Below are positions 9,014-17,020 of a stretch of 64,000 bases of DNA, in pieces. Positions within the stretch are counted from its first letter, which is position 1, and every line of letters begins with the position of its first letter. The notes under the pieces are model-generated. The model was not told where the DNA came from and did no database searches. It saw only the letters and a list, made by a program, of their open reading frames with translations. Location: assembly GCF_003149745.1 (NCBI RefSeq), contig NZ_QGEG01000002.1:310001-374000 (forward strand), written 5' to 3'. The position numbers and the translations under genes were made by a program. The stretch is from Flagellimonas aquimarina (lineage in GTDB: Bacteria; Bacteroidota; Bacteroidia; Flavobacteriales; Flavobacteriaceae).

Positions 9014-9033
9014 ACAAGATTAAATGTTTGATG

Positions 9034-9062
9034 AAAAAGCACCCTTTGGGTGCTTTTTTTGT
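9034..9062 (+). terminator. Intrinsic terminator after yajC
   Basis: A near-perfect hairpin AAAAAGCACCC / GGGTGCTTTTT with a 3-base loop is followed by a run of T. It lies 20 bases after the yajC stop. Confidence 0.9.
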
Positions 9063-9115
9063 TTCGGACCGAAAATGATAAAAAAGTGATAACTTGTTGA
9101 ATATCAATTTTTATC

Positions 9116-10465
9116 ATGGAAACTAGAAGAAATTTCATCAAAAGAAATACATTGTTTGCTGGAGGAGTGGCAGTCTCAACACTATTCCCAATGGAACTTT
9201 TGGCAACAATGCGAAAAAAAGTTGGAGCCAACGACAGAATCAATGTCGGCCTAATTGGATGCAAAGGAATGGGCTTTGCCAATCTGACTTCCATGCTAAA
9301 AATGTCAGAAATCAATATTTTGGGATTATGCGACGTAGATGAAAATGTGCTTAACCAACGTGTGGCAGATTTAGAAAAAGCGGGTCTTAAAAAACCCAAG
9401 TTATACAGCGACTACCGTAAATTACTAGAGAATAAAGATTTGGATATTGTAATTGTGGGTACTCCGGACCATTGGCATTGCTTACAATTGATTGACGCCT
9501 TGCAAGCAGGGAAAGATGTGTATTGCGAGAAACCTATTGCCAACTCCATAGCCGAGTGTGATGTAATGTTGAACCGGGTCAATTCTAGCGATCGGATCGT
9601 TCAAATAGGACAATGGCAGCGTAGTCAACCTCATTTTGTTGACGCAATAAATTATGTGCACTCCGGGGCCTTGGGAAAAATACGCATGGCCAAAGCCTGG
9701 GCATTTCAAGGTTGGATGAAACCCGTGCCGGTAGTTCCCAATAGTGCAGTTCCAAACGGAGTGGATTATAAAATGTGGCTGGGACCTGCGCAAAATCGTC
9801 CTTTCAACCAAAATCGCTTCCACTTTAATTTTAGATGGTTTTGGGATTACGCGGGTGGATTAATGACTGATTGGGGGGTTCACCTAATAGATTATGCACT
9901 GTATGGAATGAAAGCTTCAACACCTAAGTCTATTATGGCTTTGGGTGGAAAATTCGCATACCCCAATGATGCGTCTGAAACCCCGGACACTTTACAGACC
10001 GTTTATGAATTTGATGATTTCTCACTTTTATGGGAACATGCAACGGGTATTGATGGAGGTAGTTATGGACGAAACCACGGAATAGCTTTTATTGGAAACA
10101 ATGGTACTTTGGTGTTAGATCGTGGAGGTTGGGAAGTAATTCCAGAAAAAAACCGTCCAAATTGGAGTGAGGACCTTGGGCCCAAAATAGAACCGGTTTC
10201 ATTGCAACCCAATACCGGTAACGGATTGGACCTACATACTGCCAACTTTGTTGAAGCAGTAAAACAGCGAGATCGAACCATATTAAGAGCCCCTATAAAA
10301 GTTGGATACGATGCGGCCAAGGTTTGCCACATGGGCAATATTGCTTTTAAAACAGGGGAACGATTGTTCTGGGATACCGAAAAATCGAGTTTTAATAAAA
10401 GTGAAGCCGATGCGCTTTTGAAGACAGCCTATCACAATGGCTGGAAGCTACCAAAAGTTGGATAA
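9116..10465 (+). CDS. Tat-exported Gfo/Idh/MocA family oxidoreductase
   Basis: A 449-residue NAD(P)-dependent sugar or cyclitol oxidoreductase. The N terminus has a twin-arginine signal (TRRNFIKRNTLFAGG) and a hydrophobic stretch to about residue 31. The Rossmann fold starts at NVGLIGCKGMG (about 43-53), and the family's EKPIA motif is at about 139-143. The C-terminal domain includes FNFRWFWDYAGGLMTDWGVH. Tat export implies that the cofactor is loaded before transport to the periplasm. The substrate is unknown; flavobacterial members often act on glycans. It appears monocistronic. Confidence 0.9.
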   Translation: METRRNFIKRNTLFAGGVAVSTLFPMELLATMRKKVGANDRINVGLIGCKGMGFANLTSMLKMSEINILGLCDVDENVLNQRVADLEKAGLKKPKLYSDYRKLLENKDLDIVIVGTPDHWHCLQLIDALQAGKDVYCEKPIANSIAECDVMLNRVNSSDRIVQIGQWQRSQPHFVDAINYVHSGALGKIRMAKAWAFQGWMKPVPVVPNSAVPNGVDYKMWLGPAQNRPFNQNRFHFNFRWFWDYAGGLMTDWGVHLIDYALYGMKASTPKSIMALGGKFAYPNDASETPDTLQTVYEFDDFSLLWEHATGIDGGSYGRNHGIAFIGNNGTLVLDRGGWEVIPEKNRPNWSEDLGPKIEPVSLQPNTGNGLDLHTANFVEAVKQRDRTILRAPIKVGYDAAKVCHMGNIAFKTGERLFWDTEKSSFNKSEADALLKTAYHNGWKLPKVG

Positions 10466-10487
10466 GCAATATCCTTTGATATGGTTG

Positions 10488-10622
10488 CACTTATCAGTTT
10501 GGCTATGGTTTCGTTGTGGAATTGTCCGCTAGGACCATTCCGCGAGAACCAAGCGATGATTGAATGATAGGAATTTTCGATGTAAAACTCCGCCACAATG
10601 AATTATAGCCGTTGTTGTACGC
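10488..10622. repeat. Structured element, left copy of an inverted pair around a cupin gene
   Basis: This 135-base non-coding element starts with CACTTATCAGTT (10488-10499) and ends with GTTGTACGC (10614-10622). Both ends recur in inverted orientation on the other side of the cupin gene. Inside is a long imperfect hairpin, with GGCTAT (10501-10506) pairing ATAGCC (10605-10610) and TTGTGG (10514-10519) pairing CCACAA (10593-10598). A smaller GTCC-containing stem lies near 10522-10540. I recall similar palindromic elements between flavobacterial genes, but that recall is unverified. A resemblance to integron attC sites is possible but not exact. Confidence 0.6.
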
Positions 10623-10634
10623 TGGCATTTTAAT

Positions 10635-11111
10635 TCAATTACTTTTCAACTTTTTGGCTATACCATCGTAATATTCTTGCGTTACTACTTCAGTCCAAGT
10701 GGTTGGTTTTCCGCCACCATATAAAGCCAAATATGTTACATCACTAAGTTTGGTAGAGGTATGCCAGTGTTCTATATCTTTTTCGCATTTAATTACATCT
10801 CCTTCTTTCAGAATTACGGGTTCTTTTCCTTTTTCCTGATAATAAGCTTCTCCATCCACAATTATTAAGACTTGGGCAGAACTATGTTTATGCCAATCCA
10901 AGGTTGAATTTGCTTTAAAGGTTGCTTTTGTGATATTATAACCCAATTCTTTGTCATCGTGAATAATGGCATTTAGCCAAGCTTCTCCAATGTAATGAGT
11001 ATTTGGTGCTTTTGTACCTTCAGTAAGATATGATGAAACCTTATATTCAGAATCTTGGGAAAATGCGGATAATGAGGCAAAAATAAATAGGATTAAAATT
11101 GAATTTTTCAT
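10635..11111 (-). CDS. Secreted cupin protein
   Basis: A 158-residue protein with a signal peptide (ILILFIFASLSAFS, cleavage near residue 18) and one cupin barrel. Metal-ligand motif 1 is DWHKHSSAQVLIIVDGEAYY (about 73-92) and motif 2 is GDVIKCEKDIEHWH (about 103-116). Histidine-rich cupins of this kind are often annotated with carboxymuconolactone-decarboxylase-type proteins, but no reaction can be assigned. The gene stands alone between two inverted structured elements, which suggests that it was acquired as a cassette. Confidence 0.82.
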   Translation of the reverse strand: MKNSILILFIFASLSAFSQDSEYKVSSYLTEGTKAPNTHYIGEAWLNAIIHDDKELGYNITKATFKANSTLDWHKHSSAQVLIIVDGEAYYQEKGKEPVILKEGDVIKCEKDIEHWHTSTKLSDVTYLALYGGGKPTTWTEVVTQEYYDGIAKKLKSN

Positions 11112-11138
11112 TTTATATTTCTTTAGTATCGATTGCTT

Positions 11139-11193
11139 GCGTACAACGATAAGCTAAAAATCGTTTCAATGATTCTTTAGCAACTGATAAGTG
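11139..11193. repeat. Structured element, right copy of the inverted pair
   Basis: A 55-base element begins GCGTACAAC (11139-11147) and ends AACTGATAAGTG (11182-11193). These are exact reverse complements of the ends of the element at 10488-10622. An internal stem pairs GCTAAA with TTTAGC. The right copy is much shorter than the left, so one may have lost or gained its middle. Confidence 0.55.
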
Positions 11194-11264
11194 AAGTTCG
11201 GGATTTTTATTGTAAAAATCCAGACCAAATTAATGGATGACCCGTATGAATTTAGGAACATAGT

Positions 11265-11293
11265 TCCTTCCCTCGACGAGCTCAGGATGACGA
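11265..11293. repeat. Intergenic CTCAGGATGACG-type repeat
   Basis: Read on the minus strand, the segment contains GTCATCCTGAGCTCGTCGAG and then GGAAGGA. Very similar GTCATCCTGAGC..GTCGA sequences occur in intergenic DNA of many unrelated bacteria and give rise to spurious peptides such as SLSK. It holds no gene. Only one copy is present in this window. Confidence 0.5.
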
Positions 11294-11315
11294 GCAAAAG
11301 GAGCTTTTAAACTTG

Positions 11316-11909
11316 TTAACGGTAAGCGTCATTAAGTCCTATGCCTTTTTCTATCATTGGAATGATTTTTTCCAGCCTTCTAATTTTTGTTTTTTCTTGT
11401 TTGGCTTCATTAATGTATTCGCAATATTCCTTTCGTTTATATGGAGAGAGTGTATCAAAAGAAGCTTTAAGAACATCACTTTGTGTTAGTTTGGTTTGCA
11501 GTAATGCAGGAGCCTTTATGGGCTCTGTATTTTTGGCAGCAACCATTTCTATACCATTTTCTTGGTTTTCAATAGCTTCGTTCATATAAGCCAGTACAGT
11601 TGCTTGATCAATATCTTTTTCAGAGGAAAAATACCAATGGCGCATTGCTTTGGTTTTGCCCTCCTGGGCATTGCGCAACACTTTTTTTGGATCTTTAAGA
11701 AAAACACCATTATAGAACCACACGCCAAAATGATTTTTAAACCTACAAATACCAAATACATTTTTATCTTTTACAGTATAAACAGGTATGTTCCACTTAT
11801 AGTCTTCTACACTGTTTGTTTGCGAAGCTAGTTCTCGCAGAATGCAGATTCCTTGCCTAAAATGATGCTCTTCCTGAAAATAGATATCCAGTTTTTCTGA
11901 TTTTTCCAT
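11316..11909 (-). CDS. DUF1801 / YdeI-OmdA family protein
   Basis: A 197-residue protein from the ATG at 11907-11909. The N-terminal half is a DUF1801 domain, with WNIPVYTVKDKNVFGICRFKNHFGVWFYNG (described here in two parts, WNIPVYTV and FGICRFKNHFG). The C-terminal part is the YdeI/OmdA helical domain, recognised by SPYKRKEYCEYINEAK and TKIRRLEKIIPMI. The role is unknown; family members are widespread soluble proteins. The start follows the pepT stop by one base, so translation is probably coupled. An ATG 14 codons further upstream would lie inside pepT and is less likely. Confidence 0.8.
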   Translation of the reverse strand: MEKSEKLDIYFQEEHHFRQGICILRELASQTNSVEDYKWNIPVYTVKDKNVFGICRFKNHFGVWFYNGVFLKDPKKVLRNAQEGKTKAMRHWYFSSEKDIDQATVLAYMNEAIENQENGIEMVAAKNTEPIKAPALLQTKLTQSDVLKASFDTLSPYKRKEYCEYINEAKQEKTKIRRLEKIIPMIEKGIGLNDAYR

Positions 11910-11910
11910 C

Positions 11911-13140
11911 TTACTTAATTTGAATTGCTGTAAGCTCACAAATCTTAACAATTACTTGAACCGCCTTTTCCATACTTTCTAATGGTACATACTCATATTT
12001 ACCATGAAAATTGTGACCTCCAGCAAAGATATTAGGACAAGGTAAGTCTTTATAGCTTAATTGGGAACCATCTGTTCCTCCGCGTATTGGTTTTATAATA
12101 GGCTCAATACCAAGAGACTCCATAGCTTCCTTTGCAATTTCAACAATATGAAAAACTGGTTCCACTTTTTCTCTCATGTTGCGGTATTGATCTTCTATCT
12201 CAATCGTTAAAAAATCACCATATTTACTTATAAGTTTTTCAGTAATGTCCTTAAGTAGTTCTTTTCTTGCTTCAAAGTGGTTTTCATCATGATCTCGGAT
12301 AATAAGTTCTATTTCTGCTTTTTCAATTTCTCCTTTAATTTTGTGCACATGGAAAAAACCTTCCCTGTCCGAGGTCTTTTCTGGGACTTCTTTAGGGGGT
12401 AAAAGACTCAAAAATTCATTGGCAATACCAATGGCGTTTACCATTTTATTCTTGGCATAGCCCGGGTGGACACTTTTTCCTTCAATCTTGATTTTTGCTT
12501 TGGCTGCATTGAAGTTTTCAAACTCCAATTCACCTACTTGACTTCCATCCATTGTGTAAGCCCAAGCTGCACCAAATTTATCCACATCAAATTTATGGGC
12601 TCCCCTGCCAATTTCTTCATCAGGAGTAAAAGCAATACGGATTTCGCCATGCTTTATTTCCGGATGCTGCGTAAGATATTCCATTGCTGTAATAATCTCT
12701 GCAATTCCTGCCTTATCATCCGCTCCCAATAAGGTGGTGCCATCTGTAGTAATCAATGTTTGACCTTCATACTGCAGCAAGTCTTCAAAATAATCTGGAG
12801 ATAATACAATGTCTTTGGCTTTATTGAGGACAATATCTTTTCCATCATAATTTTCCACTATTTGTGGCTTAACGTTTTTCCCTGTAAAATCTGGTGTAGT
12901 ATCTATATGGGAGATAAAACCTATAATGGGCACTTTTTTGTCAATGTTGCTGGGCAGAGTTGCCATGATATAGGCGTTTTCATCTATGGATACTTCCTGC
13001 ATTCCAACCTGGTGAAGTTCCATAACCAGTTTTTTGGCCAAATTCCATTGTTTTTCTGTACTTGGAGTAGTTTTGGAATGGGGGTCACTTTGCGTATCAA
13101 TGGACACATATTCTAGAAATCGAGGTAGTAATTTTTCCAT
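11911..13140 (-). CDS. pepT: Peptidase T (tripeptide aminopeptidase)
   Basis: A 409-residue M20-family metallopeptidase that removes N-terminal residues from tripeptides in the cytoplasm. Zinc-site motifs are clear: SHIDTTPDF near residues 87-95, [15 protein letters not shown] near 135-149 with the bridging aspartate, EEIGRGA near 174-180, and GGTDGSQLS near 354-362. A dimerisation domain sits between. Length equals the usual PepT size. It is the first gene of a two-gene unit with the DUF1801 protein and is divergent from the small secreted protein at 13239. Confidence 0.95.
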   Translation of the reverse strand: MEKLLPRFLEYVSIDTQSDPHSKTTPSTEKQWNLAKKLVMELHQVGMQEVSIDENAYIMATLPSNIDKKVPIIGFISHIDTTPDFTGKNVKPQIVENYDGKDIVLNKAKDIVLSPDYFEDLLQYEGQTLITTDGTTLLGADDKAGIAEIITAMEYLTQHPEIKHGEIRIAFTPDEEIGRGAHKFDVDKFGAAWAYTMDGSQVGELEFENFNAAKAKIKIEGKSVHPGYAKNKMVNAIGIANEFLSLLPPKEVPEKTSDREGFFHVHKIKGEIEKAEIELIIRDHDENHFEARKELLKDITEKLISKYGDFLTIEIEDQYRNMREKVEPVFHIVEIAKEAMESLGIEPIIKPIRGGTDGSQLSYKDLPCPNIFAGGHNFHGKYEYVPLESMEKAVQVIVKICELTAIQIK

Positions 13141-13238
13141 AAAGTGCGTTTCATCAAAAATAACGTTTATTCAATCGTGATTTTAAGAAAAAAAGTGCTT
13201 GAAAAGTTATCTTTCCCAACTTTTGAAAACCAACCCAA

Positions 13239-13658
13239 TTGAAAGCAACTCTTTTTTATTTTTTTCTGTTTGCCAACCTATATGGAATGGCCCAGCAAGA
13301 TTGCATTTTAGGCATTGGTGGTCAAGATGACGAAATGATTTCAGAGGTTTTTCAACTTAATGACGAGCAAATGGAAAAAATGAGAAACTGGAGTGCCGAG
13401 CTCAGAATTAGAAATGAGATTTTAAAGAATCAGGCAGAGTTTCTTTTAAAAAAACATGCGCAGAGTTCACCTGAGGATTTGGTGGCCATGTCCCAAAAGT
13501 ACAAGGACATTTTAGATAGTATGAAACAGAATGTGCTACGGCAGGACAAAAGATTACTATCAATTTTTAATGAGAAACAGTACAATTTCTATCTAGAACT
13601 TTGTAGCCAGTTGACCTTGCAACCTATATATGTAAGTAGGTCAGTTGACGAAAAATAG
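13239..13658 (+). CDS. Small secreted protein of unknown function
   Basis: A 139-residue protein starting at TTG (13239-13241); the next in-frame ATG would remove the signal peptide. Residues 1-18 form a signal peptide (LFYFFLFANLYGMA) with likely cleavage before QQDC. The mature part is mostly helical and charged (NDEQMEKMRNWSAELRIRNE), with a periplasmic-chaperone-like look resembling Spy/CpxP sensors. That resemblance is only in helix content and is not a family match. It lies 54 bases before pyrD and may be co-transcribed with it. Confidence 0.65.
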   Translation: MKATLFYFFLFANLYGMAQQDCILGIGGQDDEMISEVFQLNDEQMEKMRNWSAELRIRNEILKNQAEFLLKKHAQSSPEDLVAMSQKYKDILDSMKQNVLRQDKRLLSIFNEKQYNFYLELCSQLTLQPIYVSRSVDEK

Positions 13659-13712
13659 AGGATTTGTTAAATACTGTTTTAAGAGTTTATATTTTTGTTC
13701 AAAATTTTTTAG

Positions 13713-14750
13713 ATGTACAAGCTTCTTATCCGTCCTTTAGTTTTTTTGCTTGATGCTGAAATGGCTCATCATTTCTCTTTCCGGGCGATAAAGATACTTT
13801 CCAAATTAGGGTTTTCTGGACTTTTTAGAAAAGCGTTTGTTATCAATGACCCATCTTTGGAACGTGAGGTTTTTGGGTTGAAGTTCAAAAACCCAGTTGG
13901 ATTGGCAGCAGGATTTGATAAAGATGCCAAACTCTACAACGAACTCTCCGATTTTGGTTTTGGCTTTGTTGAAATAGGCACACTAACACCTAAGCCGCAA
14001 GAAGGAAATCCTAAAAAAAGATTGTTTAGGTTGTTGGATGACGAAGGAATTATCAATCGTATGGGCTTCAATAATAAGGGTGTTTTTGAAGCGGTAGAGC
14101 AGCTAAAGAAAAAACATAGAGTACTTATTGGGGGCAACATTGGCAAGAATAAATTAACGCCCAATGAGAATGCCACAAAGGACTATCTTATATGTTTTGA
14201 GGCTCTTTTTGAACATGTGGATTACTTCGTTGTAAATGTAAGCTCGCCCAATACACCAGGGCTTAGGGAGTTACAGGACAAAAAGCCTTTAACCAAGTTA
14301 TTGAAAAAGTTAAAGAATCAAAATGGGAAATTGGCTAAAAAACACCAATTAAAAGAAAAACCTATTCTACTAAAAATTGCCCCAGATTTAACAGATGACC
14401 AGTTGCTGGATATTATTTCGATCATGGAGGATTCGGCAATTGACGGAATTATTGCAACGAATACGACTATTTCAAGAAAAGGCTTAAAAGCCCACCTTAC
14501 CCTAGCGGAAGAAAAAGGTGGTTTAAGCGGAAAACCACTTGCCAAAAGAAGTACGGAAGTAATTAGGTTTTTAGCGGAAAAAAGCAACAAAGCGTTTCCC
14601 ATTATTGGGGTGGGAGGGATACATTCAGCTGAGGATGCCCTTGAAAAGTTGGATGCAGGTGCTGATTTGGTACAGCTTTATACAGGTTTTGTTTATGAAG
14701 GACCTGCACTTATCAAAAAAATAAATCAGGCTATACTCGCAAAAGTCTAA
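13713..14750 (+). CDS. pyrD: Dihydroorotate dehydrogenase (quinone), class 2
   Basis: A 345-residue FMN enzyme oxidising dihydroorotate to orotate with quinone, the fourth step of pyrimidine synthesis, at the inner membrane. The N-terminal amphipathic helix [20 protein letters not shown] marks class 2. [13 protein letters not shown] (60-72) and the catalytic serine block [10 protein letters not shown] (174-183) are intact. FMN phosphate binding is by [11 protein letters not shown] near the C terminus. A TATTTTTG at 13690-13697, 23 bases after TTTG, is a possible own promoter. Confidence 0.96.
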   Translation: MYKLLIRPLVFLLDAEMAHHFSFRAIKILSKLGFSGLFRKAFVINDPSLEREVFGLKFKNPVGLAAGFDKDAKLYNELSDFGFGFVEIGTLTPKPQEGNPKKRLFRLLDDEGIINRMGFNNKGVFEAVEQLKKKHRVLIGGNIGKNKLTPNENATKDYLICFEALFEHVDYFVVNVSSPNTPGLRELQDKKPLTKLLKKLKNQNGKLAKKHQLKEKPILLKIAPDLTDDQLLDIISIMEDSAIDGIIATNTTISRKGLKAHLTLAEEKGGLSGKPLAKRSTEVIRFLAEKSNKAFPIIGVGGIHSAEDALEKLDAGADLVQLYTGFVYEGPALIKKINQAILAKV

Positions 14751-14763
14751 TTCAATAGTTACA

Positions 14764-15300
14764 ATGAAAAATATAGTTTGTACATCCGCAGCATTTCTAT
14801 CTGTGTTAATGATGCTTGCACAAAATAATGGGGAACCCAAGACAGAGTTCACAAAAATGTACCTGCCCGTTTGGGTTGAGGCCCAAGAACACTGTTTGGA
14901 AGTTGCGAATGCCATGCCCGAAGACTTATATGGATATCGGCCCACACCCGAGAGTAAGACATTTGCTGAGCAAATGGTCCATATTGGATATACCATAGAA
15001 TTACTAACCAAAAGATATGTGCAAGGAATGGATGTGAAGCCAAATACGCCGGATGCTTCTAAAATGACCAAAGCAGAGATAATACAGCTCTTGAAAAAAG
15101 GATTTTCATATACAACAGAGGTTATTCATACTATTGAGCAATCAAAATTGGAAGAAACCTGCGTTATGTACCATAGCGGAAATACAGTAAGTAGGGCTTT
15201 TGCCTTTTTCTATGTGCAAGACCATTTAACCAATCATAGGGCCAAGGCCAATCTTTACCTAAGAATGAACAATATAGAACCACCAGCATATACCTGGTAG
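14764..15300 (+). CDS. Secreted DinB family protein
   Basis: A 178-residue protein with a DinB four-helix bundle behind an N-terminal signal peptide (CTSAAFLSVLMMLA, cleavage near residue 19). Likely metal-binding histidines include the one in QMVHIGYT near residue 72 and one in VQDHLTNHRAKANLY near 158-162. Export is unusual for the superfamily but frequent in Flavobacteriia. No activity can be assigned. It follows pyrD by 13 bases and may be read from the same transcript. Confidence 0.82.
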   Translation: MKNIVCTSAAFLSVLMMLAQNNGEPKTEFTKMYLPVWVEAQEHCLEVANAMPEDLYGYRPTPESKTFAEQMVHIGYTIELLTKRYVQGMDVKPNTPDASKMTKAEIIQLLKKGFSYTTEVIHTIEQSKLEETCVMYHSGNTVSRAFAFFYVQDHLTNHRAKANLYLRMNNIEPPAYTW

Positions 15301-15357
15301 AACACTCATCTTTGCCGTATACATTATTTTGTAAATTTCTAGACTAAACCTGGTAAT

Positions 15358-15981
15358 TTGAACTACGACACGCTTTTGGTATTTATAATGGCTTCTTCGG
15401 CACTTGCCATTTCGCCGGGTCCAGATAACATTTTTGTGCTCACCCAAAGTATCTCCAATGGAGTGAAATCCGGATTGGCCACGGTAGCTGGCTTGGTCAG
15501 CGGATGTCTTGTACATACTACTTTGTTGGCCTTTGGTGTTTCTGAGGTCATTAAACGAAGTGATTCACTCTTTTTCGGCATCAAACTTTTTGGAGCCGCC
15601 TATCTAATATATTTAGCCATAATGGTCTATAGAAGTGATGCTGGTATTTCTTTGAACAAGAAAGCCAGAATAGAGGGGTTGTCCAAACTATTCTGGAAAG
15701 GCTTTACAATGAACGTACTTAACCCTAAAGTGACTATTTTCTTTTTGGCTTTCTTTCCAGGTTTTCTTTTCAGCAATGAGTTAAACATCGTAATTCAATT
15801 CTATGTACTGGGATTACTCTTTATGTTGTCAGCCTTTGTGGTGTTCAGTACCATTGCATTCTTGGCCGGAAGTATTTCTGGCTACCTTTTAAAAAATCCA
15901 AATACAGGTGTTTACCTAAAATGGTTACAAATTCTAGTTTTCATTGGGATTGCCATTTACTTATTTCTATCGGATAAATAG
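15358..15981 (+). CDS. LysE/RhtB family amino-acid exporter
   Basis: A 207-residue inner-membrane protein with about six helices. The family signature SPGPDNIFVLTQSI occurs at residues 19-32, and GLVSGCLVHTTL and NPKVTIFFLAFFPGF follow. These proteins export amino acids such as lysine, threonine or homoserine; the substrate is not predictable here. The start is TTG at 15358-15360, since the next ATG (residue 11) would remove part of the first helix. HMG-CoA lyase follows 21 bases downstream. Confidence 0.9.
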   Translation: MNYDTLLVFIMASSALAISPGPDNIFVLTQSISNGVKSGLATVAGLVSGCLVHTTLLAFGVSEVIKRSDSLFFGIKLFGAAYLIYLAIMVYRSDAGISLNKKARIEGLSKLFWKGFTMNVLNPKVTIFFLAFFPGFLFSNELNIVIQFYVLGLLFMLSAFVVFSTIAFLAGSISGYLLKNPNTGVYLKWLQILVFIGIAIYLFLSDK

Positions 15982-16002
15982 TGTTAATTTTACAGGCAAC
16001 CT

Positions 16003-16866
16003 ATGTCAAAAATTAAACTCATAGAATGTCCTAGAGATGCCATGCAAGGCATTAAAACTTTTATTCCAACCCAGGAAAAAGTAAAGTACATTCAATCCTT
16101 GTTAGGGTGCGGTTTTGATACCATTGATTTTGGAAGCTTTGTTTCCCCGAAAGCTATTCCACAAATGGTAGATACAGCAGATGTGTTAGCACAGCTGGAT
16201 TTGACCAAGACCAAGAGCAAGCTATTGGCAATTGTAGCCAACACAAGAGGAGCTAGCGACGCATGTGAACATGATGCCATTGATTATCTGGGATATCCAT
16301 TTTCAATTTCGGAAAATTTTCAAATGCGAAACACACATAAAACTATTGCACAGTCTGTGGAAACTTTAAAAGGTATTTTGGAGATTGCAAATACCAAAAA
16401 TAAAGAGGTGGTCACCTACATTTCTATGGGTTTCGGAAACCCTTATGGAGACCCTTGGAATGTGGAAATAGTAGGGGAGTGGACGGAAAAACTAGCGGGA
16501 ATGGGAGCTAAAATCCTGTCATTGTCGGATACTATTGGTAGTTCAACACCAGAAATTATAGACTATTTGTTTTCCAATTTAATCCCCAAATACCCCGATA
16601 TCGAATTTGGAGCCCATCTGCACACAACACCAACCAAGTGGCATGAAAAAGTAGATGCTGCCTACAAGGCGGGGTGCAGACGTTTTGATGGTGCCGTGCA
16701 GGGTTTTGGTGGATGTCCTATGGCAAAGGATGAACTTACCGGGAATATGCCAACAGAAAAGATGCTATCTTATTTTACCACAGAAAAAGCCGATTCGGGG
16801 GTGAACTGGATGGTTTTTGAAGCCGCCTATAATAAGGCCACAGAACTCTTTTCCGTCTATCATTAA
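16003..16866 (+). CDS. Hydroxymethylglutaryl-CoA lyase
   Basis: A 287-residue TIM-barrel lyase that splits HMG-CoA into acetoacetate and acetyl-CoA, the last step of leucine breakdown. The catalytic R11-D12 pair is in IECPRDAMQGI, metal-binding histidines are in FGAHLHTTP (203-211), and the signature cysteine is C238 in GFGGCPMAKDELTGN. Length is typical of bacterial enzymes. It may be read with the preceding exporter gene. The region just after its stop is the operator-rich promoter of the next operon. Confidence 0.93.
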   Translation: MSKIKLIECPRDAMQGIKTFIPTQEKVKYIQSLLGCGFDTIDFGSFVSPKAIPQMVDTADVLAQLDLTKTKSKLLAIVANTRGASDACEHDAIDYLGYPFSISENFQMRNTHKTIAQSVETLKGILEIANTKNKEVVTYISMGFGNPYGDPWNVEIVGEWTEKLAGMGAKILSLSDTIGSSTPEIIDYLFSNLIPKYPDIEFGAHLHTTPTKWHEKVDAAYKAGCRRFDGAVQGFGGCPMAKDELTGNMPTEKMLSYFTTEKADSGVNWMVFEAAYNKATELFSVYH

Positions 16867-16913
16867 ATTCTTTAAATGCTACTTTGAAGTTTGCCAAAAT
16901 GTTAAATCTTAAA

Positions 16914-16940
16914 ATTTATTTAAATTAAGTCTAAATAAAT
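16914..16940. promoter_or_regulatory. Palindromic operator copy 1, upstream of the porin-FMN operon
   Basis: A 27-base imperfect palindrome with outer arms ATTTATTTA and TAAATAAAT and the core AAGTCTAAAT. It ends on the first base of the porin promoter's -33 element. Similar sequences recur at 16957, 16980, 18251 and 19757. Palindromes of this look precede iron-uptake genes in flavobacteria as far as I recall, so a Fur- or DtxR-type repressor is a reasonable but unproven guess. Confidence 0.65.
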
Positions 16941-16971
16941 TTGGTCTATTCTGTTGGTCTAAATAAATTTG
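16940..16971 (+). promoter_or_regulatory. Promoter of the porin-FMN operon
   Basis: TTTG at 16940-16943, a 20-base spacer and TAAATTTG at 16964-16971 match the Bacteroidota housekeeping promoter exactly. Operator copies overlap the -33 end, the -7 element and the expected start-site region (to 17004), an arrangement expected for repression. The porin ATG is at 17021. Confidence 0.7.
16957..16971. promoter_or_regulatory. Operator half-site, copy 2
   Basis: GTCTAAATAAATTTG repeats the sequence at 16929-16943 exactly, 28 bases further on. It overlaps the -7 element. No clear left arm is present, so this is called a half-site. Confidence 0.5.
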
Positions 16972-16979
16972 CGCTCTCT

Positions 16980-17004
16980 TTTATTTAAAACTAATCTAAA
17001 TAAA
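16980..17004. promoter_or_regulatory. Palindromic operator copy 3
   Basis: A 25-base palindrome with arms TTTATTTA and TAAATAAA and core AAACTAATCTAA covers the expected transcription start region, 16 bases before the porin ATG. Confidence 0.6.
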
Positions 17005-17020
17005 CATAACATACTTTTCA

